Assembly: GCA_028708105.1 (NCBI GenBank) | Contig: JAQVZR010000107.1 | Coordinates: 1 to 6,444, forward strand | Direction: 5' to 3' | Source: Desulfoplanes sp. | GTDB lineage: Bacteria > Desulfobacterota > Desulfovibrionia > Desulfovibrionales > Desulfomicrobiaceae | Length of the DNA stretch: 6,444 nucleotides | Shown: in pieces, positions 1 to 5,646 of the stretch | How the letters are laid out: each line of letters begins with the position of its first letter | Numbering within the stretch: position 1 is the stretch's first letter | Position numbers and translations under genes: made by a program | The notes under the pieces: generated by a model | The model's input: only the letters and a program-made list of their open reading frames with translations | The model's database searches: none | What the model was told of the DNA's origin: nothing

Positions 1-984
1 TGCACCGGCGGCGGCTGCGCCCTCACAGAGGATGACAGCATTGTCGACCAGAACCGTCTCGACCTGCGCCAGTTCCGAGGTTTTCTCAGGAACCTGATGA
101 TGCATGGCGCTGTAGGTACGGCGTTAGGCGGTGTGATGACCATTGTAGGTGAACCCCAGAATCTCCTCATTGGCCATGAAATGGGCTGGCACTTTGCCGA
201 TTTTTTTATCCGCATGGCTCCGGTTACCGTTCCCGTTCTTATTGCCGGACTGCTCACCTGTGTTCTTCTGGAAAAATCCGGCATGTTCGGTTACGGTTTC
301 AAACTTCCCGCTAATGTACGCGTCATTCTGGAAAATGATGCCCGAGAAATGGAAGCCCAGATGACCTTGAAACACAAGGCAGCCCTGTTCATCCAGGTCT
401 GTGTCGCCCTCTTTCTGATTCTGGCCCTCGCCTTTCATCTGGCCGAAGTGGGCGTCATCGGCTTGTGCGTCATTATCCTGCTCACGGCATTAAACGGTAT
501 CACCGACGAACACCGGATCGGCAAGGCATTTGAAGAGGCACTGCCCTTTACCGCGCTTCTGGTGGTTTTTTTCGCCATCGTCGCCGTAATCCATGACCAG
601 CATCTTTTTGCACCGGTCATCAATGCCGTGCTTGAACTGTCAGGCAAGACCCAGCTGGCAGCCTACTATCTGGCCAATGGCCTCCTGTCCATGATCAGCG
701 ACAATGTCTTTGTGGCCACGGTCTATATCACCGAAACCAAGCAGGCCTTTCTCGCCGGAGCCATTTCCAAAGAACAGTTTGATCTGCTGGCCGTGGCCAT
801 CAACACGGGAACCAATATCCCCAGCATAGCCACCCCCAACGGACAGGCCGCCTTTCTCTTCCTACTCACCTCTGCTTTGGCACCTCTTATCCGCCTTTCG
901 TACGGACAAATGGTCAAGATGGCATTTCCCTACACTATTACCATGTCGATTACAGGTCTGGCAGCAACCATTTGGCTGCTCTAA
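1..984 (+). CDS. nhaB: Na+/H+ antiporter NhaB, C-terminal part (5' end outside window)
   Basis: This is an inner-membrane secondary transporter. The NhaB family exchanges cytoplasmic Na+ for external H+, contributing to sodium tolerance and pH homeostasis. The reading frame is open from base 1 and gives 327 residues before TAA at 982-984. The E. coli protein is 513 residues, so roughly the first 190 are missing here. The call rests on stretches I recognise as near-identical to known Nha[19 protein letters not shown] (window residues 39-56), [21 protein letters not shown], the SDNVFV motif (233-238) and [17 protein letters not shown] (266-282), followed by [14 protein letters not shown]. Several hydrophobic segments match its polytopic nature. 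The C-terminus stops soon after the last membrane span and seems slightly shorter than in E. coli (from memory). No frameshift is visible. Only 61 bases with no clear terminator separate it from the next gene, so co-transcription is plausible. Confidence 0.95.
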   Translation, partial: CTGGGCALTEDDSIVDQNRLDLRQFRGFLRNLMMHGAVGTALGGVMTIVGEPQNLLIGHEMGWHFADFFIRMAPVTVPVLIAGLLTCVLLEKSGMFGYGFKLPANVRVILENDAREMEAQMTLKHKAALFIQVCVALFLILALAFHLAEVGVIGLCVIILLTALNGITDEHRIGKAFEEALPFTALLVVFFAIVAVIHDQHLFAPVINAVLELSGKTQLAAYYLANGLLSMISDNVFVATVYITETKQAFLAGAISKEQFDLLAVAINTGTNIPSIATPNGQAAFLFLLTSALAPLIRLSYGQMVKMAFPYTITMSITGLAATIWLL

Positions 985-1045
985 AAAAAGTTCAACGTCA
1001 GCAAAGGCAATCACTTATGAACATCATTGCACACGGGAGAACTCC

Positions 1046-1495
1046 ATGACAAAAGTATCGTATGAAGTGCATCTGCAACTACGTCCCGAACATCTGCAAG
1101 AGGCCAATGATTCTATAGAAAAACTCTTTGCCATCTGGGCAGAAAATGTCGATCCTGAAGAAATGACCATGATTTTTGATGATCAGACCAGCGAAGTGAT
1201 CTTTGACACCAAAGGCGAACGGGACGTTTCCCTGTGGATCACCGATGACACCCCGCTTCTGCTCCACCAGCTCGGTAAACTGGCCCGAAACGGGGCGTAC
1301 GTTCATCATAAGCTAGACGGCGAAACCCGTAATTTTGCTATCGGACCCAACAAGCTGGCACGGGAACAGGCCCTTGAAATGGCCCACATCCGCAAGGCCA
1401 TTTATTCGCTGAACGAGGCCATTGAGTATCTTCCCGAGGAATACAAACCTCAGGTTGAAACCCTGGTTACGACCCTCAGAAATCTCTATAAATAA
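1046..1495 (+). CDS. Hypothetical 149-residue soluble protein downstream of nhaB
   Basis: I do not recognise this family. The ATG at 1046 is preceded by a good Shine-Dalgarno, GGGAG at 1035-1039, six bases upstream, which fixes the start. The product has no signal peptide or membrane segment and is acidic. The N-terminal two-thirds looks mixed alpha/beta: a strand-like start (VSYEVHLQL), an amphipathic helix around residues 14-33, then strand-like stretches such as MTMIFDD and SEVIFDT. The last ~40 residues (from about REQALEMAHIRKAI) look entirely helical. No catalytic or metal-binding motif stands out and there are no cysteines. Codon use resembles the neighbours, and the clean RBS and length argue for a real gene. 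It follows nhaB by 61 bases without an evident terminator, so it may share the transcript. A role in antiporter regulation would be guesswork. Confidence 0.85.
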   Translation: MTKVSYEVHLQLRPEHLQEANDSIEKLFAIWAENVDPEEMTMIFDDQTSEVIFDTKGERDVSLWITDDTPLLLHQLGKLARNGAYVHHKLDGETRNFAIGPNKLAREQALEMAHIRKAIYSLNEAIEYLPEEYKPQVETLVTTLRNLYK

Positions 1496-1592
1496 CCGAG
1501 GATAACTATTCACAAATCATATTTATTAGCAGGCCATCTCAAGGCATAACGCCACCCTCGTAGACCGGTCTGCCTGCTTTCGAACAACTTTT

Positions 1593-1598
1593 TATAAT
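1593..1598 (+). promoter_or_regulatory. Candidate sigma-70 -10 box (exact TATAAT)
   Basis: An exact TATAAT lies about 100 bases after the stop of the 149-residue gene. The -35 position at 17-base spacing reads CTGCCT (1570-1575), which is a poor match to TTGACA, so this is only a candidate. If it is used, transcription would start near 1605 and yield a leader of about 380 bases before the CBS gene, containing both hairpins described below. Confidence 0.3.
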
Positions 1599-1741
1599 CA
1601 ACAGACGCTGCTCAGGCTCGGACGGGCACATAGCCCCTCCACAAAACGCTAGCTAATCCATTTTTTTGTACAAATGTGGTATGCGACGTGGCCAGTTGCA
1701 CACAAGGAATCTCTGCCAAGAGAAGGCCAAAAAATTGAGCA

Positions 1742-1791
1742 AGTAACGAGAAACAGGACAGCGCATATGCGTTGTCCTGTTTCTCGTTACT
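1742..1791. repeat. Large near-perfect inverted repeat (23-bp hairpin, 4-base loop)
   Basis: The arms at 1742-1760 and 1773-1791 are perfect 19-base reverse complements (AGTAACGAGAAACAGGACA on the left). The intervening 12 bases continue the helix with one G-T wobble and three Watson-Crick pairs, leaving a tetraloop ATAT at 1765-1768. It is far longer than a normal terminator stem and has no T-run directly after it on the + strand. On the - strand a T6 run lies about eight bases past the stem, so a terminator reading leftward is possible, although no - strand gene is seen. It could be a processing site, a protein-binding palindrome, a mobile-repeat relic or an unusual terminator for the upstream operon. 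Confidence 0.85.
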
Positions 1792-1889
1792 CATGCATCC
1801 TGTACGTCTGATCCAAAATGTGAAAATATTCTCAAATTTTTATTGCAAGCTGACGCCGGATCTTCTAATAAAATCCTATTTTAACAAAC

Positions 1890-1945
1890 CAGGGACAAAG
1901 GCATCTGTCCCGCAACCCTGTTTTTTCCCTTGCTTGAGAAAAAAC
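1890..1945 (+). promoter_or_regulatory. Candidate attenuator: mutually exclusive hairpins with T6
   Basis: Three pairings compete in this stretch. GGGACA (1892-1897) can pair with TGTCCC (1906-1911). Alternatively CAGGG (1890-1894) can pair with CCCTG (1916-1920), which is followed immediately by T6 (1921-1926) as in an intrinsic terminator. In addition GTTTTTTC (1920-1927) can pair with GAAAAAAC (1938-1945), which would sequester the T-run. Shared bases make the first two exclusive of each other and the third incompatible with the second. The element ends 40 bases before the CBS-gene start. The terminator-like stem has only 5 bp with a large loop, so termination would be weak unless stabilised. 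I could not assign a known riboswitch class. Confidence 0.35.
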
Positions 1946-1971
1946 GTAGAGTTTTCCTGTAACAAATAAAA

Positions 1972-1980
1972 AAGAGGTGA
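1972..1980 (+). promoter_or_regulatory. Strong ribosome binding site for the CBS gene
   Basis: AAGAGGTGA is nearly the full anti-Shine-Dalgarno complement. GAGG ends seven bases before the ATG at 1985, which fixes that start. Confidence 0.8.
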
Positions 1981-1984
1981 TATT

Positions 1985-2476
1985 ATGGATGTTTCAAACT
2001 GCATGAGAACCAAGCTGGTTCTCGCCAAACCGGACTGCAATTACAAAAGCCTATTGTGCAAAATTGCAGCACCGACCCCTCGCCAGATCTATGTGGTCGA
2101 CGAAGACAACAAACTTCTCGGGATTGTTTCCGCCCTTGATGTGCTCAAAGAAATTATGCCCTCCTACCTGAGCGCAGATCTTGCCCGCTCCATCACTGAC
2201 GGGACTGATTTTCTGCAAAAACAGGTTGAAAAAGTCAAAAACAAGCTCGCCAAAGACATCATGATCACAAAATTCGTATTTCTGCATCCCCAGAACCAGC
2301 TCCTGCAGGCCGATGCCCTCATCGTTGAAAAAGGCTGCAATACCCTGCCTGTACTCGACGAACAGGGAAAACTGCTGGGAGAAATCACCCGCAGGGACAT
2401 TCTGTTACATCTTGTCGACAGTTGCCTGAAATTCAACCACGATAATATAGAAATGGTGGATCTGGCCAAGCACTAA
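1985..2476 (+). CDS. Stand-alone two-CBS-domain protein
   Basis: The 163-residue cytosolic protein consists of a tandem CBS pair (Bateman module) and little else. The first CBS domain spans about residues 4-58, with the typical strand RQIYVVDEDNKLLGIVSALD. The second spans about 88-145, opening with AKDIMITKFVFLHP and including CNTLPVLDEQGKLLGEITRRD. The linker (60-87) is helical and charged. CBS pairs commonly bind adenine nucleotides or respond to ionic strength, and they gate or regulate partner proteins, including transporters. The ligand here cannot be read from sequence. The start is fixed by a strong RBS. The gene precedes an ArsB/NhaD-type permease by 151 bases on the same strand, which makes regulation of that permease an attractive but unproven inference. 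A possible attenuator lies in its leader. Confidence 0.9.
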   Translation: MDVSNCMRTKLVLAKPDCNYKSLLCKIAAPTPRQIYVVDEDNKLLGIVSALDVLKEIMPSYLSADLARSITDGTDFLQKQVEKVKNKLAKDIMITKFVFLHPQNQLLQADALIVEKGCNTLPVLDEQGKLLGEITRRDILLHLVDSCLKFNHDNIEMVDLAKH

Positions 2477-2551
2477 GCAGACAACGAGTTCTTTCGAGTG
2501 GCCATGCATTCCATCTCTTCTCGTGGGTAAGGCAGACTTTCAGAGCCTATA

Positions 2552-2584
2552 GCAGAGAGATCATCGTGTGACTATCTCTCCTGC
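2552..2584 (+). repeat. Small inverted repeat between CBS and permease genes
   Basis: GAGAGAT (2555-2561) pairs with ATCTCTC (2574-2580) over a 12-base loop. GCA (2552-2554) and TGC (2582-2584) extend the stem past one bulged C. There is no T-run after it, so it is a poor intrinsic terminator. An operator or mRNA-processing hairpin is equally possible. Confidence 0.5.
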
Positions 2585-2608
2585 CATTTATATATGACAG
2601 GGTATACA
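2581..2608 (+). promoter_or_regulatory. Weak candidate promoter for the permease gene
   Basis: CTGCCA (2581-2586, 4/6 to the -35 consensus) and TATACA (2603-2608, 4/6 to the -10 consensus) are separated by 16 bases, within an AT-rich stretch just ahead of the permease RBS. Its -35 overlaps the right arm of the preceding inverted repeat, an arrangement that would allow operator control. This is speculative. Confidence 0.2.
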
Positions 2609-2627
2609 TACATTAACGGAGTTTCCC

Positions 2628-3965
2628 ATGTTTTGGACAGCAACTACCATATTCCTGGTGGCCTATGCGGTCATCATCTCTGAAAAAATTCACAAGACCA
2701 AGGTCGCCCTTTTTGGAGCGGCCCTGACCATGATCTGCAAGGTCCTGCTCCAGCACGAGGCCTTTCACGATATTGATCTCGGAGTCGACTGGAACGTCAT
2801 TTTTCTACTCATTTCCATGATGATCATTATCAACATCATGACTAAAACGGGTGTCTTCCAATATGTGGCCATCAAATGTGCCAAGATAGCCAAGGGCGAA
2901 CCATTTCGAATAATGACCATTTTTGCAGTCATCACGGCCTTTGGCTCAGCCTTCCTGGATAACGTGACCACAGTTCTCCTTTTAGCACCTGTCACGCTAC
3001 TTATTGCCGATCAGCTCGAAATAAATCCTATCCCCTACCTGATCACCGAGGCACTGGCCTCCAACATCGGCGGCACGGCCACCCTTATCGGTGACCCCCC
3101 GAATATCATGATCGCCTCCAAGGCCGGCCTGGACTTCATGGACTTTATCTGCCATCTGACACCAGCCATCATCATTATCTTCATCATCTGGATGTTTGTC
3201 TGGAAAATGCTTTTCGGGAAGCGATTGCACGTCAGAGACGAACTCAAAAAAAAGGTCATGTCCCTCAATGAAAACGAACAGATCAAAGATCCTCTGCTCT
3301 TAAAAAAGTCTCTTTTTGTCCTCATAGCCACCATTCTCGGATTCATGTTCCATGGATTTTTCCATTATGAACCCGCTACGGTCGCTCTTATGGGCGCAGC
3401 CACGTTGCTGCTCATCTCCGGCGAAGAACCCCATGCCATCTTAGCTGACGTGGAATGGCCGACCATCTTCTTTTTCATCGGCCTGTTCATTATCATCGGC
3501 GGTATCGTCAAAGTAGGTCTCGTCGCCGACATGTCAAAGGCCATGATCGCGATAACCAATCCCCAGCCTGACAACATGACGGTACTGGCCATGGTCATGC
3601 TTTGGTTCTCAGCTCTATGTTCAGCCATTGTGGACAATATCCCCTTTGTAGCGACCATGAATCCTCTACTCATCGACATGATTCATAAAGTATACAATGT
3701 CGCTCCAGGCGCAGCAACAGCCGAGCATATCCAGCATATGGCCATGATGCCTGTATGGTGGGCACTGGCTCTGGGTGCCTGTCTGGGAGGCAACGGTTCT
3801 CCCATCGGGGCATCGGCCAACGTCATTGTGGTCGGCCTGAGTGAGAAAGCAGGACACAAAATCACATTTATGCAGTTTTTAAAATACGGACTGCCGGTCA
3901 TGCTCATGACCGTATTTTTGTCCATGATCTATATCTATGTCCGTTATTATGTGCTCAAATGGTAA
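2628..3965 (+). CDS. ArsB/NhaD-superfamily permease (NhaD/SLC13-like ion transporter)
   Basis: This 445-residue polytopic inner-membrane protein belongs to the ion transporter (IT) superfamily, which includes ArsB, NhaD and the animal P protein. Two homologous halves are visible. Repeat 1 has DWNVIFLLISMMII (54-67), FLDNVTTVLLLAP (109-121) and SNIGGTATLIGDPPN (145-159). Repeat 2 has EWPTIFFFIGLFII (276-289), AIVDNIPFVATMNP (333-346) and GACLGGNGSPIGASANV (383-399). The paired DN motifs and Gly/Pro-rich re-entrant segments typify substrate-binding elements in this superfamily. A charged cytosolic loop (about 198-226) joins the halves. The start is supported by GGAG (2618-2621), six bases before the ATG. 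The length is normal and intact. Substrate is uncertain: Na+/H+ exchange is suggested by nearby nhaB, but arsenite or organic-anion transport cannot be excluded. No ars genes are present. Confidence 0.9.
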   Translation: MFWTATTIFLVAYAVIISEKIHKTKVALFGAALTMICKVLLQHEAFHDIDLGVDWNVIFLLISMMIIINIMTKTGVFQYVAIKCAKIAKGEPFRIMTIFAVITAFGSAFLDNVTTVLLLAPVTLLIADQLEINPIPYLITEALASNIGGTATLIGDPPNIMIASKAGLDFMDFICHLTPAIIIIFIIWMFVWKMLFGKRLHVRDELKKKVMSLNENEQIKDPLLLKKSLFVLIATILGFMFHGFFHYEPATVALMGAATLLLISGEEPHAILADVEWPTIFFFIGLFIIIGGIVKVGLVADMSKAMIAITNPQPDNMTVLAMVMLWFSALCSAIVDNIPFVATMNPLLIDMIHKVYNVAPGAATAEHIQHMAMMPVWWALALGACLGGNGSPIGASANVIVVGLSEKAGHKITFMQFLKYGLPVMLMTVFLSMIYIYVRYYVLKW

Positions 3966-3980
3966 AACGTGCGCAATGCA

Positions 3981-4064
3981 CAGTCTGTAATTCTTAGTAC
4001 GCAGTTCGCAGTTTGTAATTCTTAGTACGCAGTTCGCAGTTTGTAATTCTTAGTACGCAGTGTA
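3981..4064 (+). repeat. Three tandem copies of a 28-bp direct repeat
   Basis: The units lie at 3981-4008, 4009-4036 and 4037-4064. The core GTAATTCTTAGTACGCAGT is identical in all three. Unit 1 differs from unit 2 by one base (C for T at its fifth position), and unit 3 diverges only in its last four bases (TGTA instead of TTCG). The array starts 15 bases after the permease stop, and its third unit runs into the left arm of the terminator. There are no spacers, so this is a minisatellite-like array and not CRISPR. Each unit carries TGTAAT, one mismatch from a -10 box, but without a matching -35. Confidence 0.95.
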
Positions 4065-4129
4065 CACAGTATGCAGGACAGGCCGTCTTTCAGGCTACAC
4101 CCTGCATACTGTGCACTACGTATTTTTTT
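4054..4129 (+). terminator. Strong intrinsic terminator after the permease gene
   Basis: The perfect 13-bp core pairs CACAGTATGCAGG (4065-4077) with CCTGCATACTGTG (4101-4113). After a 2-base bulge (4063-4064), four more pairs form (4059-4062 with 4114-4117). After one mismatch, another four follow (4054-4057 with 4119-4122). T7 follows at 4123-4129. The 23-base loop can form a small inner stem (GCC 4082-4084 with GGC 4093-4095). It sits between the permease stop and the kinase start, so it probably separates the two transcription units, or attenuates read-through into the kinase operon. Confidence 0.8.
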
Positions 4130-4167
4130 CCTTACACACCCAACCCCTTCTCCCCCCGGTTTCTCCT

Positions 4168-5637
4168 ATGGACCTTCTGAGCCTGCGCGTTAAATTCAGG
4201 ATTCTTCTTATTGGTCTTGTGATGTGTATTCTGACCACGTTTTTGGTCACAGTATGGCATTTATATCATATAGACCGTCTCTTTTCCGAAGTCGTCAATG
4301 AAGATATTGTCGCGTTGCAGGTAGCCGAAGAATTGCAGACAGCTTTGGTCATGCAAAAAGGATTCGTAACCTACTACTTTCTGCAGGGAACCCCGCACTG
4401 GTTGACAAAACTGGAACAATACAACCAGTCGTTCCAGGATTGGCTGCAAAAAGCACGTCAAACCAGTCATGACTCCACGACCATGGGAATCCTGGATACC
4501 ATCGAATCAAAATACCTTGCCTACGCCATGATCCGAGCCCAGGTTATCCAACTGTACAAAGATGGCAAAAGAGATCAGGGAGCAAAGCTTCACTGGACAG
4601 CCCGCAACCAGTTTTTCAATATTGTTGATTTGTGTGCCAAGTACAAAAATATCTATAAACAAAGCATTACAAATCATTTTCTCAACGTCAGCAAACAAAA
4701 GCACCGCCTGAACATCATTACCGGCACCCTGTTTCTCATAGGATTTGTCTTTGCCAGCTTCCTGGCCTTCATCATCTTCAATCGGGTTCTCGCTCCTATC
4801 CACGAATTGGTGCTTGCCTTGCAACAATCCCTGACAGATTCCTTTCCCAATAACAAAAACGAAATTATCCAATTAACCCGACGCGTCAAACGATTGATCA
4901 GCAATGTCAATCAAACCCGTACAAAGCTTGAAGAAAGCCAGGAACACCTACAACAGAATGAAAAACTGGCAACCATCGGCAAACTCGGGGCAGGGGTGGC
5001 CCACAGTGTTCGCAATCCACTGACATCAGTCAAAATGCGCCTTTTTTCTCTGCAACGATCCCTAAATCTAGACAATGTGCAGGAAGAAGACTTCGAGGTT
5101 ATCTCAGAAGAAATCCGGCATATTGATACCATTTTGAGTAATTTTCTGGAATTTTCTCGAAGGCCCAAACTTAAACCTCAAAAATCTGACCTCTCGGAAA
5201 TCGTCACCATGGCCTTGCAACTCATGCAACACCGTCTGGAATCGTATGGCATCACTGCCAAAAATGACATCCAGGAAAAGTTGCCTTTGCTGATGGTCGA
5301 TCAGGATCAGATCAAGGAAATTCTGGTCAACCTCTTGGAAAACGCCTGTGACGCTATGAATAATGGCGGAGAGATCATCATTTGCGCCAAGCAGGGAGTG
5401 GTGGAGCCTCTTGGCCATGTCGTCGTCATGACCGTGAAGGACAACGGACCGGGAATCCCGGAAGAATTACAAAATAAAATTTTCCAACCTTTTTTCAGTG
5501 CCAAGGAAGAAGGAACAGGCCTGGGACTCAGTATCGCAAAACGGATAATCGAAGACCATGGAGGCTGGATCAGTGTTTCGTCAAAGCCTGAAGAAGGCAC
5601 GACATTCACCATCACCCTGCCATGTGGACGCGCCTAA
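4168..5637 (+). CDS. NtrB-like membrane sensor histidine kinase
   Basis: From the ATG at 4168 the product is 489 residues. Segments in order: TM1 (about 12-30); a mostly helical periplasmic sensor (about 31-180) that resembles a four-helix-bundle type; TM2 (about 183-204); a HAMP-like linker beginning RVLAPIHELV; a coiled-coil entry helix; a HisKA domain with H-box AHSVRNPL (phospho-acceptor His279); and a HATPase domain with N-box NLLENACDA (388-396), G1 DNGPGIP (425-431), FQPFFSAK, and G2 GTGLGL (449-454). All ATP-binding motifs look intact. The residue after His279 is Ser instead of the usual Glu/Asp. The frame is open further upstream to a GTG at 4060, but that extension crosses the terminator hairpin and has no membrane-protein-like sequence, so the ATG before TM1 is preferred. 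This ATG lacks a clear Shine-Dalgarno. The response regulator follows by nine bases. The signal is unknown. Confidence 0.92.
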   Translation: MDLLSLRVKFRILLIGLVMCILTTFLVTVWHLYHIDRLFSEVVNEDIVALQVAEELQTALVMQKGFVTYYFLQGTPHWLTKLEQYNQSFQDWLQKARQTSHDSTTMGILDTIESKYLAYAMIRAQVIQLYKDGKRDQGAKLHWTARNQFFNIVDLCAKYKNIYKQSITNHFLNVSKQKHRLNIITGTLFLIGFVFASFLAFIIFNRVLAPIHELVLALQQSLTDSFPNNKNEIIQLTRRVKRLISNVNQTRTKLEESQEHLQQNEKLATIGKLGAGVAHSVRNPLTSVKMRLFSLQRSLNLDNVQEEDFEVISEEIRHIDTILSNFLEFSRRPKLKPQKSDLSEIVTMALQLMQHRLESYGITAKNDIQEKLPLLMVDQDQIKEILVNLLENACDAMNNGGEIIICAKQGVVEPLGHVVVMTVKDNGPGIPEELQNKIFQPFFSAKEEGTGLGLSIAKRIIEDHGGWISVSSKPEEGTTFTITLPCGRA

Positions 5638-5641
5638 GGAG
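5635..5641 (+). promoter_or_regulatory. Ribosome binding site overlapping the kinase stop codon
   Basis: TAAGGAG contains the kinase TAA stop and a strong Shine-Dalgarno, five bases before the GTG at 5647. It sets the regulator start at GTG and implies translational coupling of kinase and regulator. Confidence 0.85.
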
Positions 5642-5646
5642 CAAAC

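Larger units (their letters stand above)
1496..1984 (+). other. 489-base intergenic region, probable leader of the CBS gene
   Basis: I see no convincing coding sequence here on either strand. Short open frames overlap the large hairpin at 1742-1791, lack good ribosome binding sites and have no recognisable products. Contents, in order: a weak inverted repeat (AGCAGGC at 1528-1534 against GCCTGCT at 1572-1578, enclosing the palindrome GACCGGTC at 1563-1570); an exact TATAAT at 1593-1598; a T7 run at 1661-1667 without a strong stem; the large hairpin; an AT-rich stretch from about 1815 to 1885; and a terminator-like element at 1890-1945. The region has no tRNA-like cloverleaf that I could build, and I could not match it to a known riboswitch consensus. 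Confidence 0.6.

Noticed and set aside
990..1003. 14-base match (TCAACGTCAGCAAA) also present at 4682-4695 inside the kinase gene
   Set aside because: It is a single short match with no shared context, compatible with chance.
1017..1049. Ten-codon open frame whose TGA overlaps the ATG of the 149-residue gene (ATGA)
   Set aside because: It has only a weak upstream RBS, and the downstream gene has its own good RBS inside it. A chance occurrence is likely, although a coupling leader peptide cannot be excluded.
1612..1794. 60-codon open frame on the - strand over the large hairpin
   Set aside because: It shows no recognisable protein features and only a marginal RBS, and its first codons are just one arm of the palindrome.
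1890..1920. Resemblance to the conserved CCCGCAAC core of cobalamin riboswitches
   Set aside because: The other conserved parts, including the upstream helices and the B12 box, could not be found, and the genes are not B12-related.
3960..3976. GG-N10-GC spacing like a sigma-54 promoter (TGG at 3960-3962, GC at 3973-3974)
   Set aside because: Bases around both elements match the consensus poorly. It overlaps the permease stop codon, and a strong terminator lies between it and the kinase gene.
3981..4064. Tandem repeat considered as CRISPR or iteron array
   Set aside because: The 28-bp units are directly abutting with no spacers, and no cas or replication gene is nearby.
4060..4167. GTG-initiated 36-codon N-terminal extension of the histidine kinase
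   Set aside because: It runs through the terminator hairpin and C-rich leader, lacks a Shine-Dalgarno, and its translation does not resemble a kinase N-terminus. The ATG at 4168 places TM1 normally.
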